The notes under the pieces: model-generated | Told to the model about the DNA's origin: nothing | The model's database searches: none | The model's input: only the letters and a program-made list of their open reading frames with translations | Part shown: positions 34,297-47,700 of the stretch, one piece after another | Numbering within the stretch: position 1 is the stretch's first letter | How the letters are laid out: the number at the start of each line of letters is the position of its first letter | Origin: Gnetum montanum | Taxonomy: Eukaryota > Streptophyta > Gnetopsida > Gnetales > Gnetaceae | DNA length: 64,000 nucleotides | Reading direction: 5' to 3' | NCBI GenBank assembly: GCA_015680685.1 | Contig: MNCI01005348.1 | Coordinates: 264,745-328,744 of the forward strand | Made by a program: the position numbers and the translations under genes

Positions 34297-35885
34297 ATTT
34301 TATAAAGTCTAAATTGTTTTTGATATACATGGAATGTTTTCTATAGATCAACTATTATAGGAGATTTTTTCTTAAATAGTTGTTTATAGTATCCTTTATG
34401 TACATATAAGCATGATTTATGGAAGTATGTGATTTGGTAGTTATAATGAATTTATTAGGTACTTATTTTGGTTGAATGTAAATCCAAGATGAACTATACA
34501 TTGTTTATTTTGCTTTCCTAAGATATTTATTTTGAATATTCAAGATTTTGAACTAGTTTTTTTGATAAAAATCATGAATATTTTGAAGAAACCTTTTAGA
34601 GAAATAATCAATCCTATTAATAGGAGATTCTAGTGTCCACGTTGATTTACAAGACTAGTACTTTGATGAAACAAGATTGAGTTGAATCAAAAGGAAGCTT
34701 TAGAGTCTACACATATGTAGGGGAAGAAGGTACCTATAATTGATTATTGTGCAAGAGGCCACCAATGTAGAGAAAGTCCTTTGATGCTTTTACCAAAAGG
34801 TACATAAGTAGTAAAACTTCGTTTGCACTCTCCCTCATCAAAAAATGCACAAAGAAGACCCTTCTCATCTGGTAATATTTTGCAATTTTTATCTAAAGAA
34901 TATATTTCTTGCTAAATGATCCTAAAACTTTTATGACCTTACTTATGAGCTTTTTTGGTTATATTTATTTTTTAAGTACCTAAGATCCTTATTGCAAATA
35001 TGTGATGAGAAGTACTCACCTTTGAATATCTTAAGTACTCTCATTGGTACTAGAAATGATGCTTCTAATTTATTTTGATAGGTCATGCGGTATATATATA
35101 GATATATATTTTATATGTTGGTTTCTCTTTTGACACATTTAGCATGATAATATAGGTTGCTTATCTACTTTGGAGTTAATATGTGCTTCAAGTTATGGGG
35201 TGTTAGGTCCAGTAATAAGTGCTTACAAGAAGGGTTATTTGGTACTGTAAGACTATTTGTTTTTGTTAATACAAGGTGATTGTGAATTTTGTAAACGTGT
35301 GAAAAATCATCTTTACTAAATGTAGTGAGTTAAACCTTATTATATATTATAATATGTATAGTTTCAATCTATATTTTCTATTTAATTGATTGATTGCTAT
35401 ATATGGATCCTTGGTCTAGCAATAGGTTTTTTGCTCTAGGATATTCATTGAACATCCTAGATTAGTTGTGCAGATGAAGGGATGATATTTGATCCAGACT
35501 ATCTTACTTTATCAACCCTATGGAATGAATAAGATGTGCATTTTTCAAACTAGAATATCTAAATGTTATGCACATTTATACTATGAATCATTATCGTTGA
35601 TGGTTGAACAAGATTCCTTTACTAAAGGTCCATTCATGAGGAGTGATTCATATGTAATGGATTTCAATAACTATTTTTTTTAGAATGATATCTCCTCTTA
35701 GAAAATTTTTACTTCTTCAAAATATGACTCCTTCATTCCCTTTTTTTTCATGTCCAAAAGGGGGAAGAAGTGAAGTGCTTATGTATATTGTAATTAGACT
35801 AATCAATTTATGCATTTTGTGAGGTATATTGTGATTAGAATAACCCATTTTCTTAAGTTTTGAACATTACTAGAAAGGGAAATAT
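34297..35885 (+). other. Copia A non-coding interior
   Basis: This 1.6 kb AT-rich stretch stands where pol would be and has no recognisable domain. A GGGGGAAG purine tract at about 35758-35770 is preceded by TGTCCAAAA. The purine tract AGAAAGGGAAATA lies right before the 3' LTR. Confidence 0.6.
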
Positions 35886-37125
35886 TGTTAACCTTTTGGT
35901 ATGCCAAAACCTTAAGAAACATAGAGAACAAGGATGCTTGTGTCTTTGTTGTGGTTGTAGGCAAAGAACTTAGATTTGGACAAAAGTAGAGCTCAAAGAA
36001 GAAGAACATCTACAAGGTCTCAAGGAAGCATGTGGGAGTTCAAAGTGCAAGGATAAGAAATGAAGACCTCAAAGCTCAAATCTGATGATCAAAGGGAAGC
36101 CTTAGTATTGAAGAACTTATTGAAGAAAGATGTCTCCAAGAAATAGCAGACATCTCTCAATAGTAGTAGACATCTTGGCCAAAAAACAAAAGGATCAGTA
36201 AAGATGTCTTGAAGAAATAGTAGATGTCTACTATCAAGAAAAGACATCTCCTTGATGATGAAGACATCTTGGCTAAGTTGAAGGTTCCTCAAAATAAGAT
36301 GTCTTCTAAAAATAGTAGATGTCTTCCTTGTGAGGAAGATGTCTTCATGAAGACATCTCCTCAAAGTTGTCTTCCTTGTGTAGAAGACATCTCTCTTGAA
36401 TGGAATTCTAATGCAAAATGACATCTTAATCTCAAAGAAGACATTTCTAGTGATCATTAGACAACCATTTCATGAATTTTGAGGTGATTTCAAAAACATC
36501 TAGGCTATAAGAAGACTTCATTCTCTTGAGAAAATAACAAGTGTTGAATGCAAAAAAAGTGTCAACATCATGCAATCATTTTGAATATTATTCTATTGTA
36601 TTTATGTGCCTCATTGTACTATCTTTTGTATTGTTGTAAGAAATTTGATATGTTGTACCTCAAAGTACAAGGACCAGAAAATTAGTTACATCCTTGTAAT
36701 TTTTGTTTCTTTCTTCTTACCCTATGAGGTTGATGAACTTCTTACAGGGAGGCATCATCCTTGAGCTTGTTGGGTTCTTGTGAGATTGAGTATTGGTGTA
36801 GCACCATAATAATTTGGAGTGAAGATCAAGTTATAAAGGTTGTCGGATCCTAAAAACCACATTCTAAGCTTGTTAGGACCTTACAAGGTTGAGTGGATTC
36901 ATGGCATTGAATTACTCTGATGTAGAGCTTAGAGCTTGTACAGGGTATGGGATCCTTCAAATAATATTTTGAGAACAACAAAGTTTGGAAGTGTGCTAGC
37001 AAACTACCCTCTGAGTGTGGACTACCCAAGTTGGCAAACCATGTTAAATTTGGTGTGTGCTTTGGATAATTAATTTTTAATTTGGAAAACTTATTCATCC
37101 CCCCTTATAAGTTTAAAAAAACTTA
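35886..37125 (+). repeat. Copia A 3' LTR
   Basis: It starts TGTTAACCTTTTGG; its last bases have decayed (ends ACTTA instead of CCTCA). It is followed by GAAAG. I count about a dozen GATGTCT/GACATCT words between 36125 and 36425. Confidence 0.88.
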
Positions 37126-37640
37126 GAAAGTGATAGCTCATTGATAAGTAGCTCCACCATTTTTAAGACTGAAGGACATTTTAGTGTAGCAAAATGTTTC
37201 CCAAGTAGTCATGAATGTGGTATAGTACTTGTGCTCTATATTTTTCTAGATTTTGTTGCAACTAGAAAACCCATCCATAAAGGAGATAAGAGCATGGCCA
37301 GCTATAGAGTCAATTAGCTTATCAATTTTAGATAGACAAAAGTCATCCTTAAGAGTGACTTTTTTAAGGTCTCAAATGTTAATGCATATGCAAATGCCAT
37401 TGTTCTTTTTGGGAACCACAAACCTATTAGAAACCTAATCAAAATAGTTGAAAAGATGGATAAATCCAACATTGAAGAGTTTAGTAATATTTTCTTTTAT
37501 AAAAAGAGCTATAGTAGAAAATTTTTTCCTAACCTTCTACTTGATAGGTTTAGAATCTTCTTCCAAGATTATGTTGTGTTGAATGAGCTTTGGATCTAGA
37601 TTGGGCATGTCACTATTTTCCCAAGTGAAAGCAATAGAAT
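37126..37640 (-). pseudogene. E2 RT N-terminal half
   Basis: The minus strand reads LFIKENITKLFNVGFIH, VVPKKNNGIC, LKKVTLKDDF, AGHALISFMDGFS and WETFCYTKMSFSLKNGGATY, ending exactly at the GAAAG duplication. Stops are few, so the assignment is secure. It continues at 31311. Confidence 0.82.
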
Positions 37641-39379
37641 GCTTTTGCAAGATAGCTAGGATGGACTCTTAAAGGTTTGAAGAAAGAAGAGTACTAAGTT
37701 GAAGGATCTTTTGCTCACCTTTATAACTTAGTACTAGAACATGAATCAATTGATCATTGGTCAAAAAGATTATTAATCTAGGAAAGAAATATATGACTCA
37801 AGTAAAAGCTCATCCTTAGCAATATCTAAAGACGATATAAGAGAAGCTAGATTTCTGTTAAGTTAAGAAAAGAGGGATCTATACTTCTACATACCTGGGT
37901 TATAGTATGACACAATATTAGGGGTTGAAGTAGAAACTCTAGATAGGTAGCCATATTCAGGTAGGCTAGAACTAAGAGATCAAATTTACCATTTGAGAGA
38001 AAACATCAAAAGCTAAGCTAGAAGCATCAAAAGCTAGAGGACATCAAAATTCCTACAACACATGTTATTTATAGGGTATAAAATGATGGAAAGGAGGAAA
38101 AATTAGATACAAAAGCTTTCATTTTCATCGAATTCTTCTAGGAATCAATACAAAAGTATATGAAAGTGATAACTAAGAAAAAATTCCAAGAATAGCATGG
38201 CAAGGGGTAGTAGTAGTAGGTAGGGAACCAAGGGTGGATCCACCAATAGCAAGGAATTGCCTTAGCACTTCTCACTTCCTTCTTGATTCTAGAAGTAAGT
38301 TACTTAAAATTTAGTTAGAAATTTTTGCATGCTTACTATTACTCTAGCTTTATCATCATGGTTGTATTGGAATCTTGCAATTTTTAAGAGATTTTCTCAT
38401 GTAGATACAATGTTAGGCCAAGATCTAGTTGCATTTAGTAGTGTAGAGAAATTTTTAAGTTGAAAGTTAAAGCTTTAGTTCAATTTTATTATGGGGATTA
38501 AGAACCCTATAGCATATTTAACTTTTAATGGTTTTGATAAATTTTTAAATTTTCATCTAGAAATTACATGTATGCTTTTATTTTATAGTTCATCTTGCCA
38601 ATGTACTAAAAGCACTTCAAAATCTAGGTTCTCTAGCCAATTTTATAATGAAATTAAGTAACATTTGCTGATTTTATGTAGCCATTATAGTGCATCAAGT
38701 AGTGGCATAGCTAGGATAATAAATTTTACAATTTCATATTATTGTTAGTTGAATCATTCCAATGCATTAAGTAGCAATAGTGGAAGTGTAGTAAAATCAT
38801 CATTTTAATGAGTAGATTTATACTTCTTGCAAAATCTTGAGAAAAAATCATTTTGGAGTTATTTACATGAAGAACATTATGGCAGAAGAACTCAATGCAA
38901 GGTCTTGACATAAGAGCATTTTTGCCAAATGCTAACTACTATAGTGATATCACATGTCATAAGTACTTTTTGACATGAAACATCGAGAACTTGATGTTAG
39001 GACATGATCTTTTGAAAAATTTCATGTAGGAAAAAGAAATAATGTTGTACATCAAAGAAAATAGCATGAGATGTTAAAGTTATAGAAGTTTTTGTCAAAA
39101 ATCTATTTTGATTTTGATGTTGTACATTAAATAACATTAATGTGAAATGTCAAAACTATAGTACATGAGAAATATTGTAACATTGATGGTTTTGGTAGAC
39201 ACCTAGGAAAAAACAATGTCCTACATTAAAGTTGCATTTTAATGTAATACATCAAAGTAATGAGCTAGCATACAATGTATGTAGAAGACTCAAAATGATC
39301 TTGACATGAAGCTAATATGATGTTTTGATGTGAGATTGTGTTTTTGATGCCAAAACTATTTTTTTTGGTCTTTTTTAAG
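37641..39379. other. E2 spacer between RT and antisense ORF
   Basis: AT-rich, with no recognisable protein. From about 38950 to 39360 it contains loosely repeated ACATCAAA/TTGATGT/GACATGTCAAAA words, a dispersed palindromic pattern also seen at 55090-55220 and 60520-61010. Its place matches the spacer before the E1 RT. Confidence 0.45.
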
Positions 39380-42300
39380 GGATGCAATAGCACATAGGCT
39401 CCTTGTAATTGAGCCTATGTACTTCTTTCTCATGGATGAAAGAAACAACCTAGAGAACAAACTAAGAAAATCAAGTCCAATCTGAAGCAAATCCTTATTT
39501 AATGATAACACACTAATGCCATCTAAAATATGGACTAGGAAGGGACTTGCAAAGTTTTTGAAATTCTACATGACTCAATTCCATGTAGTGATTTAGACCA
39601 GGCTAGCAAAAGAGGTGATTCTATGGACCTTGGGAATAATCCTTCCTGAATTCTCTATAGAGCTCACTAAGATCATCTTTGACCTATATTCAAACATCAA
39701 GGAGCTATTCAAGGATATTGTGGTATATAGGAAATTCTTGGATAAGTTATAAAAGAGAAGGAAGTATTAAGTTCAATGCTAATAAGACATTGCTATTGGA
39801 AACCCATATTTCTAGGGCAATATCTAAGCCACCAAGCTCTTAAATTTTTGTCAAGAGGTGAGTTAGTGATTCAAGTGTTTAGGGAAGTTAGCCTTTTGTT
39901 ACCTAAAAGAAACTAAATCTAGAAGTTTATTGTATGCATATTTAATGATCCACATGTAAAATTCCTAATCATTTATTTTTCTTGCAGAAACCTATTGCAA
40001 GATCACTTCCAACATCAAAATTAAAGACCTTAGGTGATGTCCCATTTCAATTAGTAGGCTGAGAATGCACAAGTTTTGAAATAAATACAATAACCAAGGG
40101 TGGCTTCATCCACTGTGGAATGAAGTACACAAAGACAATGTAGAATGATCAAAGGCATCAAGGATCATCCTAAGGATAAAGGATAGATAGAATTTAATTT
40201 TTTGTGTTTTCTCATTATTTTTCTTTGAAGTTGAACAAAGGATGAAGTTAGCTAATGATGGTTTATGCTTACTTGTAGCTTTCACAAGCATTTATGATGC
40301 TAAGTATATTAACATCATGAGAGTAGTTGAAGAGTTTGAGGTAAGATTGAATAGCAAGGTGTAAAGTATCCAGAAGTGACTCTTTAAGGAAGACGTTGTA
40401 AGATATTTTGGAAAGCTTGATAGGATGGGAATCTTTTATGGTTTAGGTTTAAAGCATCCCTATCATAGCATAGTAAAATATGCAATTTTAATAAAAAGCT
40501 ATTTAGCAGTGAAGGAAATTTTTGTTGTGCTTATAGACTAGAAAAAATTGATCATTTCTTAGGATCCTACACACCAAGGTATTGGTTGGGATTCATAGAT
40601 AGAGAAATAAAAATTGATAGTTCAAAGCTGAATTCAACTAAACAGGTAATTGTAGAGAACTAGGTAGGATTAAAGAAGAGGGATTCCATTAACATCCACA
40701 AAGGAAACAATGAAGACTTAAAGAAGTTCTTCCCTTTGTTCATGAAAGAATCTTCTATAATAATATTAGACAAAACTCAGACCTAGCCCCTGGTCATTTA
40801 TATAGGCTATATGAGGTAATGGCCTAAGGAAGTATAGCTAAATAGACACTAGTAGTCTATTGAGAGGTAGTAGAAGAGATGAAGAAGCTTCCATCGAAGA
40901 AAAAAAAAGGAAAGAAAAAGATGATAAATAAGAGGTTCAAATTTGGATTTTACTATAGACTATTAAAGGTAGTGGAAACATTATTTATCCATGGTAGAGA
41001 AAAGTAAGTTGATGTTACTTTTGAGGTAGTCTTTAGGTCCCTACTACTCCAACACTATAGAGTCTAATGTTAGCCTATAGTATAAAAGGTGTTGGTCATT
41101 TGACATTAGCATCAAAGACTAGAGAAGAGGTTGGGTCCTAAATGTTTATAACCATTGAGGAGCTTTGAAAAAAAGTAAGTGAAGATGTAGAAGTATGAAA
41201 AGAGGGGATGTTGGAGAGCATTTCTAGAACTATGGGAAAATGATGAATGTCAAGAAAGAGGAAATCTCTTTCTGAGGAGGAAATTTTCTCCAAGACTCTA
41301 ATAGTCAAAAGTCTCCTACAAGAAACCAGAGTTTGGAATAAGTAAAAATTTTAGGAATTGTTATGTAATTTTAATGCTAAGTGTTTTCGATGCTATGTAG
41401 TTTTTAGTTTTAACATCTTCAAAAAATGACTTGACACTAACACTTAGCTATTTTTGACATCATGAATTGCTTGAGATATAAGCACATTAGAACATGAGGC
41501 AAATAGGTTACACTCTAGCCTTTCTTTTATTCTTGAAGAGCAAAAGAAAGGTATGAGTGAAGAAGATAAGGATTTTTTACATGACTTATTTTCATCTAGG
41601 GAAAATGTAGAGGATGAAGAAAGTGTATATTTTTCTAATCTATTTGATTTAAACCTAGATGAAATAGACCAAGAAGAGAAAGAGAATGGGAACAAAGGAA
41701 GAGATGAACTATCAGAGTTTAAGCTCCCTTCTCCACACCAACAATCACTAAACCAAGTAGCAAACCAATTTTGAATGATGTAGATATTTACAAAGGGATT
41801 AAGGTAGTGAAGAGTTTAATGTTTTTTATGTCATGTAGTATGTATGAATAAGATGACATGAAAAGTTTACATATTGAATATTTCAATGTCAAATAAAATT
41901 AACTATTTTTTTGTATTCACTAGAGATAAAAAGAAAGATCTTATCTTCTATGAAATACAAGAAGATGGTGCTAGAATGCTTGGTAAAAGATATGGAGGCA
42001 AAGCTGAAGTTATTATCTCCTAAAGAAGTTAAGTTAACATTGTTACTACAAAATAACATTCATAGTTAAAAATAAAGAATTTAATGTTCTCTTGTTTTAA
42101 GCTATAGAAATAAAGATTAAGTTAGATATGAATTAGATTACTTTTCATGATTCCATAATGAACCTCAACATAGAAGTAGAGAAGGTTGTTGCAGAGATAA
42201 TAAGTGCTACTCTAAACCATGTGAAGGATATAAAAGTGTTGGCTATTTAACATGCTAACGTCAATTCCATACTCCTATATTCATTAGAGTAAGCATGAAA

Positions 42301-43100
42301 ATGGAAAAAGGAGTACAAAAGACAAATATAGATGCTATTAGACGAAGTGAAGCTATTAGAAGGAAAGATCCAAGGTAATAACATGGTCAAACATAACCCT
42401 CCTCCTTGTGCATATTGGATGAAAAGAAATAAAGCTATAGAATTTAAAAGACCATTGATGGAGAGAAAGTAGTCAATGTTGGTAATAACATGCTCAATGA
42501 CTAGTTTAAAAAATTTGATATTATCATGGGAGAGCTAGGGAAGAAAAAAATAGGCCAATAAGTATTCGTACAAGAGAGAGTACTGCAATCTATTAAAAGA
42601 AAAAAATTTATTTATAGATTAATAAATAAGAATTTTGTTTATCAAATAGACCAAATTAGAAAACTTATTTGAGGAATTTGAAAATAGTGTGATCATTACC
42701 ACATAGGAAGAAAAGTAAAGGAATCATAATGAGGAGTCTGCAATAGAAAAATAAGTTGATGATATCTCCCTAGAGGAGTTAAAGGCTTATGAAGGGGAGT
42801 GGGTGATTATTTTATAAAATATTCTAAGCTCAACATTCAATAGACTTGATACAACCAATGAAAGTTTAGAGGAGATAGAATAATGAATCTTAAAGATTTA
42901 TAAAGAGACTTATGGTAAGCATAATGACTTTAAGTAATCATTTTATTTTATTATAGTTGAAAGATAAAATAAAATAAAACTAACCTATTTGTCTTAATTA
43001 CGTGGTGCAAACCTTGGAGAGAGTAGCCAAAGACTAGCAAAGAAGCCAACTCCAATGCAAGTTGATGAAGAGGAAGAGAGGGAAGTTGAGAAAGAATAAG
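39380..43100 (+). pseudogene. antisense FCP1-like gene in E2
   Basis: The plus strand, opposite to E2. From 39385 it reads LLVIEPMYFFLMDERNN (motif I place, Glu where the nucleophile Asp is expected), then WTRKGLAKFLKFYMTQFHVV (39530-39590) followed by I-stop-TRLAKEV, where the stop TAG stands for the family's Trp TGG. Next is FIVCIFNDPHVKFL (about 39918-39960) at the place of NTLLIDDSPYKAFLNPP, and an acceptor TTTTTCTTGCAG ending at 39986. Later parts include IFYGLGLKHPYHSIVKYAIL (about 40435), an acidic piece 41553-41774 (EEDKDFLHDLF, SNLFDLNLDEIDQEE) and lysine/glutamate-rich coiled-coil-like sequence to about 43100. Order and composition parallel the E1 antisense gene. It is broken throughout. 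Confidence 0.55.
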
Positions 43101-43622
43101 ACTACTAAGCATTGTTTCTATATTATTTCATTTTTTCTATGTCATTTGTATCTAACATAAAGATTTATGAAACATCAAGTATGTTTGATGTTGAAATAAG
43201 ACATCACATCAAAAGTTATGACATGCATGAGTTGTACAAAGTTTAAAGAAGTAAAAGATTAACATTTCATGTTAATTTTGACTTAACCATCTTTTTACCT
43301 ATTGACAACTAAAGTTGACGTGTCACATCAAAGTTAACAACTACTTATTATCCTAGCGTTACCTATTAAAAATAAGGGATTAAAAGAAAAGCCAAATTAA
43401 AAAGATAACATTACTTTTATTCACTAACCATGATTTCTTGATGATACCAAGTTGTAGAAAAGTAATTAAAGAGAAAATACTAATAGGTGCTAGTAGATTT
43501 CTACCACTTGGTGTGCAAAAACTTAGTAAACAAGAAATGTTGAGAAGGTTTCTACATCCAAGGTTTTCATGTTCACAATGAATATTTGAGTTGTTGAATA
43601 GGAAGTATAAGAAGGATTCTTC
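43101..43622. other. E2 spacer left of Copia B
   Basis: AT-rich spacer with ACATCAAA/TTGATGT words near 43170-43340. No gene is recognised. It ends in TCTTC, the left side of a probable imperfect target duplication (TATTC on the right). Confidence 0.5.
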
Positions 43623-44711
43623 TATTGACCTTTTTGTATGTTAAAACCTTAAGGAAAATGAAGAACATAGAGCATTTGTTGTGGATGATGTGTATAGGGC
43701 ATGAACAAGAACTTCACATGAGAAATATGGACTCAAGGAAAATGAGATCTACAATGAGATGCCAAAGTGAAGACTATATGAGCCAAGATAAAAGCATGAA
43801 CAAGCATGAATTGAAACCAAAGACTACAAACCAAATGAAGATGCTCCAAGGATTAGGAAGAAGACAAATCAATGAGAGAAAGCCTGAAAAACCAAAATCC
43901 AAGAGTTAAGGAGGCGTCTCCTAGAAATAGTAGGCATTTCTATTCTAGAGAAGATGTCTCCATAGAGACATCCCATTTTCTAGTAAGACATATCTTCCAA
44001 ATTGAAATCAATCTTAGGTAAACATCCCAACATTGAAAGAGACGTTTATAATAGTTGTTCGGTAGCCATTGCACAAATTCCAAGGAGTTTCCAAAACCTT
44101 CAAGGCTATAAGAAGACACCAATTTCTTGGAAATTGAGCAAGAACTATTCACATCAAAGGAATCATTATCATATACATGCTATTGTATTATTATTCTTCA
44201 TTGTAACATCATTTGCTTGGTTGTATGTTGAATTGAGCTTCAATTATAATGACTTGTAATTTTAGTTACATTCTTTTCTTATGTCTTTTTATTTTTCTTG
44301 TTACCCTATGAGGTTGATCTACTTCTTATAAGAAGGCATCCACATTGAACTTATTAGGACCTTGCAAGGTTAAGAGGTTTTGTAGAATCAAAACACTCTA
44401 GAGCAAAGCTTAATTTTGTAAAGGTTGTGGAATGCTTGAAACCACATTTTGAGCTTGGTGGAACCTTATTAGCTTAAGTGGTTTTGTAGTGACAAAACAC
44501 TTTGGTGCAGAGCCTAGAGCTTATATAGGGTGTAGTTCCCTTCAAACCACATTTTATTGAGCAATAAAGTCTAAAGGTATGCATGGATTCAACCCTCCAA
44601 GTGTGGAAGCATCCAAGTTGGGGAATCATGTAAAATTTTGTGTTTTTTATGTGATAGGTACAATTTCAATTAGAAACTTATTCATCCCCCCTTCTAAGTT
44701 CTTGATCCTCA
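43623..44711 (+). repeat. Copia B 5' LTR
   Basis: It ends CTTGATCCTCA before the primer site. It is homologous to 50711-51799 and to the Copia A LTRs, but with fewer AGATGTCT/AGACATCT words (43915-44045). Confidence 0.85.
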
Positions 44712-44764
44712 AGTGGTATCAGAGTGATGCTCTTACATTCAGCTTTAACTTTCAAGAGTAAACT

Positions 44765-47700
44765 ATGAAAGGGACATCCTATACAAAGCCACTAATGTTC
44801 GACGGGTTCAATTTTACATATTTTAAGGCCAAGTTGTAAAGCTAGTGCAATGGTTGCACCTCAATATGCCCCAATAGGATCTAATGCACAACTTCCAAGT
44901 AGATCCAGCTTAGAAAATAAGTATAACACAATAAAATGGAGAAAATATCCCTTATATTCAGATAATTCTGAAAATACATAGAAAATACATCAAAGATAAG
45001 GAGCCAAGCTTAACTTACAACTCTCCCAAGGATCTTAGAGGCCACACTTGTCTTCTTTTAATCCTTAATTACTCACAATGGAGCCCAAGATTAAGATAAG
45101 ACACTTATAAGAGATTCTCTTAATCTCTCTCAAGTACTCTTCCTTAACTTCCTTATACAAGCTCTCTTCTTGCACAAGCTCTTCTCGCTTGCACAAGCTC
45201 TCTTCCCTCAAGAGTTTTCTCTCTTACCCTCTATTGGGATGTTTGGCTTTCAATGTTTGCACTTTGGTACTTGACACTTCAACACTTGCAATGGTGAATT
45301 ACCTCAATATTTATAAGCACCTAGAAGGTAAAAGCCCTAGAAACCTTTCCTCAACTCAACTTGAGATTTTTAAGATGTTTTCCAAGTCTTCTCACCTTCT
45401 CCTTAGTTGTTTCCATCTTGCTTTGGCTATTTCTTGAATTAAAACAATGTTTTCAAAAGTTTCCCCATGCATCTAGGTCATCTATGACTTCATGTAGATG
45501 TCTTCTATGGAAGTCCTACTCTTGGAAGAGACATCTAAAGTTTTTGGTAGATGTCTCCTTTGTACTTGGGATGTCTTCACTTCAAGGGAGATGTCTATCT
45601 TTCTAGGAAGATGTCTCTTCTAAAGTTGCCAAAAATAAAAATGATCCTTTTGATGTCAAGAGCCTCTGAATGCCTTCCAAAAAGTCCCCATAGATCCTAG
45701 AACCTCATAAACCCATTAAAGTAAGCCAAAAATACCTCCAAACATGCTAAAAAATTCAAGAATCATCCTCAACAAATTCATCATAAGAAGATATGTAGTG
45801 CATAGGGTAGAGCAACAGAATTGTAAGGGTGTCCCTACACCAGCTCTCCCACCCTTAAAAATATCATGCTTCATGACCTTCCACAAGCTAGAAGGCACCA
45901 TGCCCCCATGACTCAAGGCCATAACAATAATCATGACTCAATGTATTATAAAGATTAGAATGAAAATAATTTGAGGTTTTTATTTTAAGCTTTCCTTGCC
46001 CATGGAGGCTTCTCTTGATGCCCCACAATGCTTCCTTTATCTAATCATCTTCTTGGAATGCTTTCCTTGCATCCCCATGATGACTCAAACTTTCAAAAAA
46101 TAAAGAATAAGAATAAGGATTAGGCTTTCCTAATCCAACATCATTTCTTTACATCTTGTTCCTCTTCTTTACCTTTTTCTTCTTGGTATTTGGAAGACTA
46201 CCACTTAGCTTCCTTTCATCACCATCATGTAGATTACCTTTATGCTACACTTCCATTTTATAGCCAAGACAATCAAATCCATAATCATACTTTACAAATT
46301 CTTGAAAATCAATAGTAAGCATCTCCAAATTCTCAAAAATAATATCATTATCAATGTCTTCACTCACATCAATAGATACCAATCTAGTACAAGGGTTGCA
46401 CCTCAATATATCTGAATAGGATCCAATCCACAACTTCCAAGCAGATCTAACTTAGGAAATAAGAATAACAAAATAAAATGGAAAAAATCTTCCTTATATT
46501 AAGACAATTCTTAAAATACATACAAAATACATTAAAGATGAGGAGCGAAGCTCAACACACAACCCTTCCAAGGATCTTTGAGGCCACACATGTCCTGTAT
46601 TAATCCTCAATTACTCACTATGGAGCCCAAGCTCAAGACTAGACACTTATATGAGATTCTCCTAATCTCTCTCAAGTGCTCTTCATTGCCTCTCACTCAA
46701 ATTTCTTACACAATCTCTCTTTCCTCAATAGCTCTCTCTCCTACCCTCTATTGGGATGTTTGGCCTTCAGCATTTGTACTTTAACACTTGGCACTATAGC
46801 ACTTGGTATTGTGGCACTTATCACTTCAACACTTGCAATGATGAATTACATCAATATTTATAAGCACCCAAAATGTAAAAACCCTAAAAACCTTTTCTCA
46901 ACTCAACTTGAGGTTCTTTAGATGTTTCCCAAGTCTTCTCACCTTCTCCTAGGTTGTTTCCATTTAACTTTGGCTATTTTCCAAATTGGAATGGCATTTT
47001 CAAAAGTTTCCCCATGCCTCCTTGGTTGTCTGTAACATCAGGTAGATGTCTCTTGTGGAAGATCTACTCTTAGGAGAAACATCTACTATTTTTAGTAGAC
47101 ATCTCCTTTGGACTTGGGACATTTCCACTTTAGGGGAGATATCTTTAGGTAGACATCTATCTTTTTAGGAAGATGTCTGTTCTAAAGGTGCCAAAAATAA
47201 AAATGCTATTTTTGATGTTCGGATCCTCTAAATGCCTCCCAACATGTCCCCATAGACCTTGAGACCTTCTAAACTCATTAAAGTGATTCAAAAACACCTC
47301 CAAATATTCCAAAATATCCAAAAATCATCCTCAAAAAATTCATCATAAAAGACACGTAGTATGTAGGTTAAAGCAAGGGAATCAAAAGAGGTGTTCCTAC
47401 ACCAAAAGCTTCTTTTAATTAGTGGATTATGAGGTATGGGAGTCTAGAATTGAAGGTTACAAACCCCCTATTAATAGTGCAACAAATGCCATCAAGCCAC
47501 GGAGTAAGTGGACATCAAAAGAGTGAGATAAGTTCATGTACAATTCTAAAGAAAAAATTATTTATATTGCACATTCAATAAGTCTGAATTTAATGATGTA
47601 GCTAGATGTAGAACTACCAAAAAAATTTGGGAAACCGTAGAAGCTACCTATGAGGACACATCCATAATTAAACAATCAAAACTCTTGGTTTTGCAAAGTA

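Larger units (their letters stand above)
31312..37125 (+). mobile_element. Copia A: non-autonomous copia-type LTR element
   Basis: LTRs at 31312-32572 and 35886-37125 are flanked by GAAAG at 31307-31311 and 37126-37130. A primer site TGGTATCAAAGC (32575-32586, initiator Met tRNA type) follows the 5' LTR. Inside there is a gag-like ORF but no protease, integrase, RT or RNase H. Removing the element rejoins the E2 RT across the site (TYQ-stop-AITF to IFKDMM). It belongs to the same family as Copia B. Confidence 0.9.

Noticed and set aside
36089-36457. 122-codon minus-strand open frame in the Copia A 3' LTR (and the partner at 31586-31945)
   Set aside because: It is a by-product of the AGATGTCT/AGACATCT arrays, giving repeated RDVFFTRKTS-like peptides. 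It lies wholly inside LTRs and differs between copies.
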